64,000 nt of DNA from Galbitalea sp036271795 (GCA_036271795.1 DATAZY010000088.1:1-64000); one strand, 5' to 3'. Numbered from the stretch's first letter, positions 50,459-59,980 are shown. A program made the numbers and translations. The notes: generated from the letters alone by a model not told the origin.

Positions 50459-51238
50459 GTGAGTAAGGCGGATCTCGGCAAGGAACCGGACGAAGTAGCC
50501 GGCATGTTCGATGATGTCGCGAAGCACTACGACCGCACCAACGCGGTGCTCTCAGCCGGCAATGCCTACCTCTGGCGAATCGCCACCGTACGCGCGGTCG
50601 CGCCGCTACCGGGGGAGCGGATCCTCGACCTGGCTGCCGGCACCGGTACTAGTTCCGTCGCGCTATCGCACTCCGGGGCGAAGGTTATTGCGGTCGACTT
50701 CTCCGCGGGCATGATCGAGGAGGGTCGGCGCAAGCACAAAAACATTGAGTTTGTGCTGGCCGACATCGAGAAACTGCCATTCGGCGACGACGAGTTCGAC
50801 GCCGTCACCATCAGTTTCGGACTGCGCAACGTGAAGGACCCGAAGCAGGCGCTCGCCGAAATGTACCGGGTGCTCAAGCCGGGCGGCCGAGTCGTGATCT
50901 GCGAGTTCTCCAAACCCCCTCGCGCGCTGTTCCGAATGGGTTATCAGACCTACCTCAGGTATGTCCTGCCTGCCGTTTCGATCGCGGTTTCGTCGAACGC
51001 GGAGGCATACAGCTACCTGGCCGACTCGATTGCGGACTGGCCAGACCAGGGACAACTGAGCCAATGGATTCGTGGAGCGGGCTTCATCCGCGTCGCCTAC
51101 CGCAATCTCACCTCCGGTGTCGTCGCACTCCACCGCGGGCGCAAGCCGGTGGATGCCGCCGTGCTCGCATCCGTCGCCAAGCGCCGCCGTTCGGCGACGC
51201 GCAAGCCTGTCGCATCTTCGACTCCCGACGCGTCCTGA
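50459..51238 (+). CDS. menG: Demethylmenaquinone methyltransferase
   Basis: 259 residues from GTG 50459. UbiE/MenG signatures: MFDDVAKHYDRTNAVLSAGN, the SAM motif ILDLAAGTGTSSVALSHSG, AVTISFGLRNVKDPKQALAEM and the second UbiE motif RVLKPGGRVVICEFSKP. It adds the ring methyl group, the last step of menaquinone synthesis. The final 30 residues are basic and extra. The polyprenyl diphosphate synthase gene follows 31 nt later. Confidence 0.95.
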   Translation: MSKADLGKEPDEVAGMFDDVAKHYDRTNAVLSAGNAYLWRIATVRAVAPLPGERILDLAAGTGTSSVALSHSGAKVIAVDFSAGMIEEGRRKHKNIEFVLADIEKLPFGDDEFDAVTISFGLRNVKDPKQALAEMYRVLKPGGRVVICEFSKPPRALFRMGYQTYLRYVLPAVSIAVSSNAEAYSYLADSIADWPDQGQLSQWIRGAGFIRVAYRNLTSGVVALHRGRKPVDAAVLASVAKRRRSATRKPVASSTPDAS

Positions 51239-51269
51239 CGCCTGCCCGCTGACAGAAACGACCCAGACC

Positions 51270-52346
51270 GTGACTCCGAGCGCGCCGATAGCTCGCCGCA
51301 GCAATGCCCTGACGTCGTCGCTTGGGCTGGGCGAGAAGCTGTTCGCGTCGAGCGACGAGCGCAAGATGGCCAACGCCATCGACTCGGGACTTGCACTGGT
51401 CGAGGCGGGGCTGAGCGAGCAGATGTCGTTCACCGATGACCTCGCCGATGTCACGAGTCGTTATCTGCTCGATGCGGGTGGCAAACGCATCCGCCCGGTC
51501 CTCACTCTGCTGACCGCCCAGCTGGGAACCGGGAACAATCCGTCAGTGATCTCGGCCGCGGAGGCGATCGAGATCACTCACCTCGCGTCGCTCTATCACG
51601 ACGACGTGATGGATGAGGCGCAGATGCGCCGCGGCGTCCCCAGCGCTCAGAGCGTGTGGGGCAACTCGGTGGCGATCCTGACCGGCGACCTGCTGTTCGC
51701 GCGAGCGAGCAAGATCATTTCCTCGCTCGGCGAGAAGGCGATCAAGGTGCAGGCGGAGACATTCGAGCGCCTTTGCCTCGGCCAGCTTCACGAGACGATC
51801 GGACCGCGCCAGGGCGACGATCCGATTGAGCACTACTTGCAGGTGCTCGCCGACAAGACCGGTTCGCTCATCGCGACGGCAGGGCGCGTCGGCGTGCTCT
51901 TCTCGGACGCGCCGGAGGAGTACATCGAACCGGTCGTCCAGTTCGGCGAACGAATCGGGGTCGCTTTCCAGCTGATCGACGACGTGATCGACCTCGCCCC
52001 GCGTCTCGACGACACCGGCAAGACACCGGGCACAGACCTGCGTGCTGGCGTCTCGACTCTCCCGCTGCTGTACCTGCGGCGCATGGCAGAGACCGACATG
52101 GATGCGCGTGCCCTTCTGAGCCGAATCGACCATGACGTGAACGCGACGTTCTACGACCAGACCGAGTCGCCCGACCTCACGACGGCCATCGCAGAATTGC
52201 GTGAGCACGAGGTCACGAGGATGACCCTCGCCGAGGCACACCGCTGGTCGGCTGATGCCGTGGATGCACTGTCCCCCCTGCCCGACGGACCGGTCAAGAA
52301 AGCCCTGACCCGGTTCGCTGAGACGATCGTGGAGCGTTCTAGCTAG
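51270..52346 (+). CDS. Long-chain polyprenyl diphosphate synthase (menaquinone side chain)
   Basis: 358 residues from GTG 51270. First Asp-rich motif LYHDDVMDEAQMRRG, preceded by GGKRIRPVL, and second Asp-rich motif FQLIDDVIDLAP. These are the two metal-diphosphate sites of trans-isoprenyl synthases. Small residues at the chain-length position before the first motif (HLASLYHDD) fit long chains such as C40-C45. Its product would be the donor for MenA. It is one gene after menG. The next gene starts on its last base (TAGTG). Confidence 0.92.
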   Translation: MTPSAPIARRSNALTSSLGLGEKLFASSDERKMANAIDSGLALVEAGLSEQMSFTDDLADVTSRYLLDAGGKRIRPVLTLLTAQLGTGNNPSVISAAEAIEITHLASLYHDDVMDEAQMRRGVPSAQSVWGNSVAILTGDLLFARASKIISSLGEKAIKVQAETFERLCLGQLHETIGPRQGDDPIEHYLQVLADKTGSLIATAGRVGVLFSDAPEEYIEPVVQFGERIGVAFQLIDDVIDLAPRLDDTGKTPGTDLRAGVSTLPLLYLRRMAETDMDARALLSRIDHDVNATFYDQTESPDLTTAIAELREHEVTRMTLAEAHRWSADAVDALSPLPDGPVKKALTRFAETIVERSS

Positions 52347-53701
52347 TGACAAAACTGAGGTTGGCCATTGTTGGCGCCGGCCCGGCGGGTATCTACGCCG
52401 CGGACATCCTGCTCAAGTCAGAGACCGCTTTCGATATTTCGATCGACCTGTTCGAGCAGCTCCCGGCTCCGTACGGACTTGTTCGCTACGGCGTCGCGCC
52501 CGATCATCCACGCATCAAGGGCATCATTACGGCACTGCGCGAGGTACTCGACACCGGGCGAATCCGGCTCTTCGGCAACGTTTTGTACGGGCGCGACATC
52601 ACTCTCGACGACCTCAAGAAGCACTACAACGCCGTCATTTTCTCGACCGGCGCGATTCGGGATGCCGACCTCGACATCCCCGGGATCGACCTTCCTGGCA
52701 GTTACGGCGCGGCCGACTTCGTGAGCTGGTATGACGGACACCCCGACGTCTCGCGCGAGTGGCCGCTGGATGCTCGTGAGGTCGCTGTGATCGGCAACGG
52801 CAACGTCGCCCTCGACGTCGCGCGCATGCTGGCGAAACACGCCGACGATCTCCTGCCGACGGAGATCCCGGACAATGTCTACCGGGCCCTCAAAGCGTCA
52901 CCGGTCACGGACGTTCACGTCTTTGGCCGCCGAGGGCCGATGCAGGTCAAGTTCACACCGCTCGAGCTGCGGGAGCTCGGTGAGCTGCCCGATGTCGACA
53001 TGATCGTCGAAGACCAGGACTTTCATTACGACGAAGCGTCCCGCGCCGCGATCGAGTCGAACAAGCAGGTCCTCGTGATCGACCGGGTGTTCACCCAATG
53101 GCGGGCGAGGGAGATCGGCGCGGCATCCCGCCGGCTTCACCTGCACTTCTTCGCGAAGCCCGTCGAGGTACTCGGCGCGGACGGCGCCGTGAGCGGCTTC
53201 CGCTGGGAGCGCACCGAACCGGATGGCGAGGGCGGGGTTCGCGGGACAGGAGAGTTCCGCGAGGTCCCCGTTCAGGCCACCTACCGTGCGATCGGATACT
53301 TCGGGTCACCCCTCGACGGCATCCCGTTCGACGAAAAGCGCGGGGTCGTTCCAAATCGGGAGGGGCAGGTTCTGGACGACGCGGGCCACCAACTTCCTGG
53401 CATCTACGCGACCGGCTGGATCAAGCGCGGTCCGGTCGGCCTGATCGGTCACACCAAGAGCGATGCCATGGAGACCGTCAAGCACCTCGTACGCGACCAA
53501 TCCAATTGGTGGTCGCCATTGTCGCCGTCCGAGCAGTCCGTCGTTGAACTGCTCGAGAGCCGAGGCATCGAGTTCACCAATCTCGACGGCTGGCACAACC
53601 TGGATGCGTTCGAGCAGTCGCTCGGGCTGCCGCACGGTCGCTCGCGCATCAAGATCGTTCCGCGCGACGAAATGGTGCGGGCATCCAACTCGGCGCACTA
53701 G
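52346..53701 (+). CDS. Ferredoxin-NADP+ reductase of the FprA/adrenodoxin-reductase type
   Basis: 451 residues from GTG 52346 overlapping the previous stop by one base. The FAD dinucleotide motif is LAIVGAGPAGIYAADILL, followed by LPAPYGLVRYGVAPDHPRIKG, specific for this family. The NADP motif is VIGNGNVALDVARMLAK, and VFGRRGPMQVKFTPLELREL is the FprA block. The C-terminal half has GIYATGWIKRGPVGLIGHTKSDAMETV. It moves electrons between NADPH and ferredoxin, probably for cytochrome P450 or other iron-sulfur enzymes. Its location beside men genes may be coincidental. Confidence 0.92.
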   Translation: MTKLRLAIVGAGPAGIYAADILLKSETAFDISIDLFEQLPAPYGLVRYGVAPDHPRIKGIITALREVLDTGRIRLFGNVLYGRDITLDDLKKHYNAVIFSTGAIRDADLDIPGIDLPGSYGAADFVSWYDGHPDVSREWPLDAREVAVIGNGNVALDVARMLAKHADDLLPTEIPDNVYRALKASPVTDVHVFGRRGPMQVKFTPLELRELGELPDVDMIVEDQDFHYDEASRAAIESNKQVLVIDRVFTQWRAREIGAASRRLHLHFFAKPVEVLGADGAVSGFRWERTEPDGEGGVRGTGEFREVPVQATYRAIGYFGSPLDGIPFDEKRGVVPNREGQVLDDAGHQLPGIYATGWIKRGPVGLIGHTKSDAMETVKHLVRDQSNWWSPLSPSEQSVVELLESRGIEFTNLDGWHNLDAFEQSLGLPHGRSRIKIVPRDEMVRASNSAH

Positions 53702-53757
53702 CCACCGCACGATTCGTGGGCTAGCCGTAGGGTGACCGCGCAGCCGGGCATGGTGTG

Positions 53758-55980
53758 ATGGAAACTCACACGACCGCCGCCAGCAACGGGAGCGAAATGA
53801 CCGGCCACACCCCACCGACGGAGCGCAAGTCCGGTGGATTCCCGACCTGGCTTCGCGTGGGCCTGCCGGCGCTACTCATCGTTGTCTGGTTGTTGGTCGG
53901 GTACGTCGGCGGACCATACTTCGGCAAGATCAGCCAGGTCTCGAGCAACGACGCGACCAGCTATCTTCCCGCGAGCTCCGATGCCACGAAGGTGCAGAAC
54001 CTCGAGGCCACGTTCGCGGACAAGAAGGTTCTTCCCGCCGTCGTGCTGTTCGTGCGGGACGGCGGGCTCACGAGCGCGGACGACGACTTCATCGCGGCGA
54101 CCATCTCCTCGATCAAGACCGCCCCGGGGGTCAGCAGTGGTGTGTCTCCCGCTATCGCGTCCAAGGACGGCGAGGCGGCGCAGATTGTCGTCCCGGTCAG
54201 GGACAACACGGCCTTCGACGCATCGGTTGGCAACCTTCGAGCGGTCATCGCAAAGGATGCGCCGCACGGGCTGTCGGGGTACGTCACTGGCCCGGCAGGC
54301 CAGATCGCAGATCTCGGCGGTGCCTTTGCGGGGATCGACGGTGTTTTGCTGCTCGTCGCGATCCTCGCGGTGTTCGTCATCCTGATCGTCGTCTACCGTT
54401 CGCCGCTGCTGCCGGTTCTGGTGCTGCTGACCTCGCTCTTCGCGTTGTGTGCGTCGATCTTTGTGATCTGGCACCTGGCTAAGGGCGGAGCGGTCGCGCT
54501 GAACGGCCAGGTGCAGGGCATCCTGTTCATCTTGGTAATCGGCGCCGCGACGGACTATTCGCTGCTCTATGTCTCCCGATATCGCGAAGCGCTGCGCGAC
54601 CACGAACGGCGATGGGATGCGACTCTTGCGGCATTCAGGGGTGCGTTTGCGCCGATCCTGGCCTCTGCCGGCACCGTCATTCTCGGACTGCTCTGCCTCC
54701 TGCTCAGCGATCTCAATTCGAACAAGGCGCTCGGACCGGTCGGCGCAATCGGCATCGCGTTCGCGTTGCTTGCGGCGCTCACGATGCTGCCTGCGCTCCT
54801 TCTGGTTTTTGGACGGGCCGCGTTCTGGCCGCTGCGTCCCAGGTTCGGATCGCGGCATCCAGCTGTTGGAGGCGCGGCGGTCAAGGGGCTCTGGCCGAGG
54901 GTTGGGCGTGGGGTGTCGCGGCATCCGCGCTGGGTCTGGGTGGTGTGCGCGGTCGTGCTGCTGAGCGCATCCGCGGGGTTGCTGCAACTCAAGGCAAGCG
55001 GCACGCCGCAGAGTGCGGTTGTCGAGGGTTACTCGCAGGCGCGCGACGGTCAGACCGCGCTGGGCAAGCACTTCCCGCAGGGCTCGGGAAGCCCAGCGGT
55101 GATCGTCGTCAAAAAGGACGATCTCGCCACGGCCGCGCGCAAGACTCTGGGCACCGTCGGAGTGAATTCGGTGACGGCGTTGACCTCGCTCGGGTACCTG
55201 CCCCTCGCCAAGGACGGAAGCTTCGAACCCATAGTTGGTGCCCCGTCGTTCGGCGGTCCCGGGCCGGCAATAGTTCCTGTGGTCAGGGACGGCCAGGTGA
55301 TGCTGCAGGCGACGCTGAGCGATGATCCGGATTCCGTGGCCGCACAGAACGTCGTCGAGAACCTTCGAACCCGGCTAGCCGGTACGGGCGACGCGATAGT
55401 CGGCGGAACGACGGCGACCCAGATTGATACGAACGCTGCGGCGGTGCACGACCGTGACCTGATAATTCCGGTCGTGCTACTGGTCATTCTGATTGTGCTC
55501 ATGCTTCTGCTGCGCTCGATTGTTGCACCGTTGCTGCTGATCGGGAGCGTCGTGCTTTCATTTTCGGCGACGCTCGGAATCTCGGCCCTGGTGTTCAACC
55601 ACGTGTTCAACTTCGTTGGCGCGGACCCGGCGGTACCGCTCTACGGGTTCATCTTCCTGGTGGCGCTTGGCGTCGACTACAACATCTTCCTGATGACCAG
55701 GGTGCGCGAAGAGTCGATACTGAACGGAACACGGGATGGGGTCGTCCGCGGCCTCGTGATAACGGGCGGCGTCATTACCTCGGCGGGAGTCGTGCTCGCG
55801 GCCACGTTCGCGGCGCTCGGGGTCATCCCAGTCCTATTCCTCAGCCAGATCGCGTTCATCGTCGGCTTCGGTGTTCTGCTCGACACAATCGTGGTTCGTT
55901 CACTTCTCGTGCCCGCACTGTCCTACGACATCGGTCGCAGAATCTGGTGGCCGTCGAAGCTCTCCCGCGCCGACAACTAG
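53758..55980 (+). CDS. MMPL-family RND transporter
   Basis: 740 residues. About 12 helices in two halves, each with a large extracytoplasmic loop (about 55-200 and 430-570). Conserved segments: ATDYSLLYVSRYREAL with the proton-relay Asp-Tyr pair, SNKALGPVGAIGIAFALLAALTMLPALLLVFGRAAFWP, and in the second half LGVDYNIFLMTRVREE. MMPL proteins export lipids, glycolipids or siderophores. A GTG 3 nt upstream is in frame; ATG 53758 was chosen. It lies 56 nt after the ferredoxin reductase gene with no strong terminator. Confidence 0.9.
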   Translation: METHTTAASNGSEMTGHTPPTERKSGGFPTWLRVGLPALLIVVWLLVGYVGGPYFGKISQVSSNDATSYLPASSDATKVQNLEATFADKKVLPAVVLFVRDGGLTSADDDFIAATISSIKTAPGVSSGVSPAIASKDGEAAQIVVPVRDNTAFDASVGNLRAVIAKDAPHGLSGYVTGPAGQIADLGGAFAGIDGVLLLVAILAVFVILIVVYRSPLLPVLVLLTSLFALCASIFVIWHLAKGGAVALNGQVQGILFILVIGAATDYSLLYVSRYREALRDHERRWDATLAAFRGAFAPILASAGTVILGLLCLLLSDLNSNKALGPVGAIGIAFALLAALTMLPALLLVFGRAAFWPLRPRFGSRHPAVGGAAVKGLWPRVGRGVSRHPRWVWVVCAVVLLSASAGLLQLKASGTPQSAVVEGYSQARDGQTALGKHFPQGSGSPAVIVVKKDDLATAARKTLGTVGVNSVTALTSLGYLPLAKDGSFEPIVGAPSFGGPGPAIVPVVRDGQVMLQATLSDDPDSVAAQNVVENLRTRLAGTGDAIVGGTTATQIDTNAAAVHDRDLIIPVVLLVILIVLMLLLRSIVAPLLLIGSVVLSFSATLGISALVFNHVFNFVGADPAVPLYGFIFLVALGVDYNIFLMTRVREESILNGTRDGVVRGLVITGGVITSAGVVLAATFAALGVIPVLFLSQIAFIVGFGVLLDTIVVRSLLVPALSYDIGRRIWWPSKLSRADN

Positions 55981-55982
55981 CG

Positions 55983-57452
55983 TTACTGGACCGCTGCGGT
56001 GAGGCGAGCGACGTTGTCGAGGATCTTGCTGCGCGTCGGGCGCCGCATCCATTCCCCGAGGGTGAGTTCGCGGGCGCGGGTGCGATAACTGTCCTCGACG
56101 TGTCGCAGCGCCTGGACGAATTTCGTGCCGTTGACCATCACCGAGATCTCAAGATCAAGGCTGAACGACCGCATGTCCATGTTGCTCGAGCCGATGACCG
56201 CGACCTGGTCGTCGATGGTCATGTGTTTGGCGTGCAGGATGGTCGGCGCGCGGTACAGCCAGATGCGAACGCCCGCGCGAAGCAACTCCTCGTAGTAGCT
56301 GCGCTGCGCGTGGTAGGTGACCGGTTGGTCACCGATCTCGCTGACGAACAACTGCACGTCGACCCCGCTCTGGGCCGCTGTTGTGATTGCGTAGAGCATG
56401 GATTCGTCCGGAACGAAGTATGGGCTCGTGATGATCACGCGATGTTGGGCGGCGTAGATCAGTGAATTGAACAGCCGGAGGTTGTTCTCCCCGTCGAACC
56501 CGGGCCCGCTGGGCACGACCTGGGCGTCGAGTAGGTCGTTGGCGCGGTCGACGGCTATCCGCTCGACTTCGCGGACGAGTAACTCGTCGGTTTCGCTGTG
56601 CCAATCGGTGACGAAGAGCGCATTGATGCCGGCGACGATCGGTCCCTCGAATCGCACCATGAGATCCTTCCAGCGCAGGCCGCGTTTCAGGTTCCGGCGT
56701 TTGTCGTAGCTGGAATCGATCACGTTCTGCGATCCGGTGAATCCGACGGCGCCGTCGACGATGAGGATTTTGCGGTGATTGCGCAGATCCGGTCGCTGGA
56801 ATTTTCCCTTGAGCGGCTGAACCGGCAGCATGAGATGCCAGTTCGCGCCCATCTGGGTGAGTCGGCGAAGCGTTTGGTGATAGTTCGCCGACCGCAGGCA
56901 CGCGATGTGATCGAGCAGCACCCGAACCGTCACTCCACGATCGATGGCCGCGGCCAGTTCATCGAAGAACGGGCGGGTCGTCTTGTCCAGGTTCAGAATG
57001 TAGAACTCGACATGGATGTACCGTTTCGCCTCACGCATCGCGTTCGTCATCGAGGTGAGCGACTCGTCGTAGTCGTCGTGCAGGGTCGCGCGGTTGCGGC
57101 CCACCATCGGCATGGCGCCGAGCTTGCGGTTGAGTGCGACGACGGGCTCCAGCCAGCTCGGCGACGACTTGTCCTTGCGCACCAGGTCCATGCCAGCGGT
57201 CGTGTCGAGGATGTAGTTGTTGATCTCCTGCTGTTTCTCGCGCCGCTTCTTCGGAAGATAGCGACTGCCGATCAGCCAGAACAGGAGGATGCCGATGTAC
57301 GGCAGGAAGAAGATGGCGAGCAGCCAGGCGGTCGCGGTCTGGGGCCGCCGATTGCGTGGCACAAAAATCACGGACAGTACGCGCACGATGAAGTCGACGA
57401 GGATCGCCAAAATAAGGATGGCGAGGGGAAGCCACGACCAGTCGAAATTCAC
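55983..57452 (-). CDS. cls: Cardiolipin synthase (PLD family)
   Basis: 489 residues. Two N-terminal helices (PLAILILAILVDFIVRVLSV and TAWLLAIFFLPYIGILLFWL, PLDc_N type) anchor it. The first HKD motif is RNHRKILIVDGAVGFTGSQN and the second ILHAKHMTIDDQVAVIGSSN, with Asn and Ser after each. It joins two phosphatidylglycerols or PG and another lipid to make cardiolipin. It converges with the MMPL gene (2 nt apart). Confidence 0.94.
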   Translation of the reverse strand: MNFDWSWLPLAILILAILVDFIVRVLSVIFVPRNRRPQTATAWLLAIFFLPYIGILLFWLIGSRYLPKKRREKQQEINNYILDTTAGMDLVRKDKSSPSWLEPVVALNRKLGAMPMVGRNRATLHDDYDESLTSMTNAMREAKRYIHVEFYILNLDKTTRPFFDELAAAIDRGVTVRVLLDHIACLRSANYHQTLRRLTQMGANWHLMLPVQPLKGKFQRPDLRNHRKILIVDGAVGFTGSQNVIDSSYDKRRNLKRGLRWKDLMVRFEGPIVAGINALFVTDWHSETDELLVREVERIAVDRANDLLDAQVVPSGPGFDGENNLRLFNSLIYAAQHRVIITSPYFVPDESMLYAITTAAQSGVDVQLFVSEIGDQPVTYHAQRSYYEELLRAGVRIWLYRAPTILHAKHMTIDDQVAVIGSSNMDMRSFSLDLEISVMVNGTKFVQALRHVEDSYRTRARELTLGEWMRRPTRSKILDNVARLTAAVQ

Positions 57453-57467
57453 GCTGGTCGCCCTTAG

Positions 57468-57956
57468 CTAACGGAAGTTGACGAACTGCAGGTCGACGTC
57501 GAGGTCTTTGCCCTTGAGCAGCGCCATAGTGGCCTGGAGGTCATCGCGACTTTTGGACTGCACCCTCAGCTCATCGCCCTGGATCTGCGACTTCACACTC
57601 TTGGGGCTTTCGTCGCGGATGATCTTCGCGACCTTTTTGGCATCGTCGGAAGAGATCCCGTTCTTGAGGCCGATCTCGATGCGGTATTCCTTCCCGCTCG
57701 CGTACGGGTCGCCGGCGTCGAGACTTCGCAGCGAGATGCCCCGCTTGATGAACTTCTGCTCGACCACATCGAGCACCGCTTTCACGCGCTCTTCCGCGCT
57801 GGCCTTGAGCAGCAGCTTCTCGCCGCTCCACTCGACGGATGCGCCGACATTCTTGAAGTCGTACCGGGTCGCGATCTCTTTTTGAGCCTGGTTGACGGCG
57901 TTGTCCGCCTCCATCTTGTCGACCTTGCTGACGATGTCGAACGTGGAATCTGCCAT
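57468..57956 (-). CDS. YajQ-family nucleotide-binding protein
   Basis: 162 residues: MADSTFDIVSKVDKMEADN, EIATRYDFKNVGASVEWSG, AEERVKAVLDVVEQKFIKRGI, KVAKIIRDESPKSVKSQIQ and ending QFVNFR. This matches the two-ferredoxin-fold YajQ family. Homologues bind RNA or nucleotides; in some pathogens one binds cyclic di-GMP. The local role is unknown. It lies 15 nt upstream of cls on the same strand. Confidence 0.94.
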   Translation of the reverse strand: MADSTFDIVSKVDKMEADNAVNQAQKEIATRYDFKNVGASVEWSGEKLLLKASAEERVKAVLDVVEQKFIKRGISLRSLDAGDPYASGKEYRIEIGLKNGISSDDAKKVAKIIRDESPKSVKSQIQGDELRVQSKSRDDLQATMALLKGKDLDVDLQFVNFR

Positions 57957-57995
57957 ATCTCCACTTTAACGCCGAACCACTCGTATCCTGAGAGC

Positions 57996-58565
57996 GTGCA
58001 ATTGGGGAATCGTCGTTTTGTTGTTCTTGCTGCGCTGGGGGCGCTGCTGGCTTGCGTGTTGTCCGGCTGTAACTCTGCCGACGTCACGCTGGGTTCAACC
58101 AACGGCCAAGCGGTCGCGATTGGCCAGCAGGCCCTTGGATTCACGTCCTCTGGCGGGTCGTCTTCCGGCTGGACGTCTCCCATCTCCTGCCCAGACGGGT
58201 TTGCGCAAGGCCTTCAATCGGGCCTTCCATCAACGGACACGCTCCTAAAACTCGATCCGTCTACGGTTTCCGGTCCGGTCGGAGACCCGCAACTGACTAC
58301 TGGATACGTTGCGACGTGCGCTTACCGACTCACGACCGCGACAACCACGATCGTTGAGCTCGCATTCTTCGACATCGACGTCGATCACGAATCGGCAATC
58401 TCGACGAGGCTCGTTTCGGACGGATTCGCCTCGCAGGGTGCCGCGCAGAACACGGACGCTCAGGGTCATCCCAACACACAGACGATCTATCAGAAGGCAC
58501 TCACGCGGGTTGTTCTGGAGGCCATCACGATCAACTCAATTCCTGCGTTAGTCGTTGTCGGATGA
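57996..58565 (+). CDS. Hypothetical lipoprotein
   Basis: 189 residues from GTG 57996. Basic N-terminus and hydrophobic core (RRFVVLAALGALLACVLSGC) end in lipobox LSGC, so Cys23 would be lipidated. The exported part has two Cys in ISCPDGF and TCAYRL that may bridge. No family recognised; Ser/Thr-rich linker then a compact domain. TATCCT (57984-57989) lies 6 nt before GTG, suggesting a leaderless mRNA. tRNA-Tyr follows 81 nt after the stop. Confidence 0.75.
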   Translation: MQLGNRRFVVLAALGALLACVLSGCNSADVTLGSTNGQAVAIGQQALGFTSSGGSSSGWTSPISCPDGFAQGLQSGLPSTDTLLKLDPSTVSGPVGDPQLTTGYVATCAYRLTTATTTIVELAFFDIDVDHESAISTRLVSDGFASQGAAQNTDAQGHPNTQTIYQKALTRVVLEAITINSIPALVVVG

Positions 58566-58646
58566 TTGTGAACGCGAACCGAGCGCAGGCCTAGTATTCT
58601 TATTCAGCGCCTCCGGACAGGTGATCACACGTGGTCGGAGCGTCAC

Positions 58647-58731
58647 GGCAAGTTACCCAAGCGGCCAAAGGGATCTGACTGTAAATCAGACGTTTTCAAC
58701 TTCAGGGGTTCGAATCCCTTACTTGCCACCA
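58647..58731 (+). tRNA. tRNA-Tyr (GTA)
   Basis: 85 nt including an encoded CCA. Acceptor stem GGCAAGT pairs with ACTTGCC. Anticodon stem TCTGA/TCAGA carries loop CTGTAAA with anticodon GTA at 58681-58683. The long variable arm (type II) and the T-arm GGGTTCGAATCCC are as expected for tRNA-Tyr. Discriminator base A. Confidence 0.97.
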
Positions 58732-58733
58732 AT

Positions 58734-58771
58734 GGTGAAGGCTCCGCCACGCGGGGCCTTCACCTTTTCTT
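58734..58771 (+). terminator. Rho-independent terminator after tRNA-Tyr
   Basis: GGTGAAGGC (58734-58742) pairs with GCCTTCACC (58756-58764), with an inner CCGC/GCGG stem and a 3-nt loop, followed by TTTTCTT (58765-58771). Confidence 0.9.
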
Positions 58772-58831
58772 CAGCGCTGCTATACAGATAGAGCTCCACC
58801 CGCGCGTCCCGCGGGTACTACGATGGCGTGA

Positions 58832-58849
58832 CAATGTATAACGTTCACA
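58832..58849 (-). promoter_or_regulatory. LacI operator overlapping the lacI -10 region
   Basis: Minus-strand reading TGTGAACGTTATACATTG (58832-58849) closely matches the site before the transporter genes (TGTGAACGATAACATTAT). TATAAC at 58837-58842 on the plus strand could be the lacI -10, so binding would give autorepression. Confidence 0.65.
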
Positions 58850-58894
58850 TAACCGCCTCTCGCCCAGCCTTGCGGCTGGTCTGAAGAAAGAGCC

Positions 58895-59929
58895 ATGACG
58901 ACCAAATCGGAACGCGTCTCGGGACCGAATATGCGCGAGGTCGGCCTGCTCGCCGGGGTCTCGCACCAGACTGTCTTTCGCGTGATGCAGGGTCACCCAA
59001 AGGTCGCGCAAGCCACTCGAGATCGGGTGATGGCTGCCGTCGAACAGTTGGGCTACACACCGAATCTTTCCGCGCGATCGCTCGTTACCGGTCGAAGTCA
59101 CATGCTCGGCCTCATCACCGTTGGCTCCCAGGACACTGGCCCGATCAGCTCCACCTCCGGCTTCGCCGAGGGATTCACCAGCAGGGCGCGATTGCGCTCA
59201 TATTACGTCAGCGCCACGCACGTCACAGATACGGATCCGCAGGGGCTGCGGACGTCGCTCGGGTACTTCCTGCAGCAGCGCTTCGAGGGTGTTGTGGTGC
59301 TCACGCCGACTATCGACGTACTGAACGCGCTCAAGGCGGCGAGACCGGCCCTGCCTTTCGTGACGCTGGGCGGAGGCGCCGTTTTCCCCGATAACAGCGT
59401 CAGTCTCGACCAGACACGCGGCGCAATACTCGCTACCCAGCACCTGATCGATCTCGGTCATCGGCGCATCGGGCACATATCCGGACCGTTGAGGCGCTTT
59501 GACGCAATGGAGCGACTCGGTGGGTGGCGCGAGACGATGCGCGAAAACAATCTCGATGCGTCACGAGTCTGGGAGGGTGATTGGTCCGCCCGAGGCGGCA
59601 GCGTGCTTGCTGCCGAGCTCTTTGACAGCGGTGCAACGGCGGTCTTCTGCGCCAACGACCAGACCGCTCTCGGCGTCATGCATGCTGCGAAACTCAAGGG
59701 GATCCGTGTGCCCAAGGATCTCAGCATCGTCGGCTTTGACGATATGCCGGAGGCGCCCTATTTTCCGACGCCGTTGACGACCGTCCGGCAGGATTACGAA
59801 CGGCTCGGCGAGGACAGCGTCGAGCTTCTGCTTGCTCAGGTTGAGGAGTCGTATCAGGGCACCGAAGTGCTGGTCGAGCCGACTCTGGTGTTTCGCGAAT
59901 CCACAATGCTGCTCAGCACGCGCGACTGA
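58895..59929 (+). CDS. LacI-family repressor of the adjacent carbohydrate ABC operon
   Basis: 344 residues. The HTH at the N-terminus is NMREVGLLAGVSHQTVFRVM followed by the hinge region TPNLSARSLVTGRS (about residues 8-65). The periplasmic-binding-protein-like sensor domain ends with GFDDMPEAPYFPTPLTTVRQ, as usual. A small CCAGCC/GGCTGG hairpin precedes the start. It is followed by the ABC importer genes, and similar sites occur before both transcription units, so it probably represses the importer and itself until the sugar (or derivative) arrives. Confidence 0.92.
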   Translation: MTTKSERVSGPNMREVGLLAGVSHQTVFRVMQGHPKVAQATRDRVMAAVEQLGYTPNLSARSLVTGRSHMLGLITVGSQDTGPISSTSGFAEGFTSRARLRSYYVSATHVTDTDPQGLRTSLGYFLQQRFEGVVVLTPTIDVLNALKAARPALPFVTLGGGAVFPDNSVSLDQTRGAILATQHLIDLGHRRIGHISGPLRRFDAMERLGGWRETMRENNLDASRVWEGDWSARGGSVLAAELFDSGATAVFCANDQTALGVMHAAKLKGIRVPKDLSIVGFDDMPEAPYFPTPLTTVRQDYERLGEDSVELLLAQVEESYQGTEVLVEPTLVFRESTMLLSTRD

Positions 59930-59946
59930 GAGAATCCGCTGAAAGC

Positions 59947-59980
59947 TTGACATAGCGCACGGTGTGAACGATAACATTAT
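59947..59980 (+). promoter_or_regulatory. Promoter and LacI operator of the ABC importer operon
   Basis: TTGACA (59947-59952), 17-nt spacer, GATAAC (59970-59975). TGTGAACGATAACATTAT (59963-59980) overlaps the -10 and is the partner of the site before lacI. The leader of about 115 nt up to the gene at 60096 shows no other gene. Confidence 0.65.

Noticed and set aside
53872..55071. 399-codon minus-strand frame inside the MMPL gene
   Set aside because: Arg/Asp/Gln-rich shadow with no motifs; the plus-strand transporter is unambiguous.
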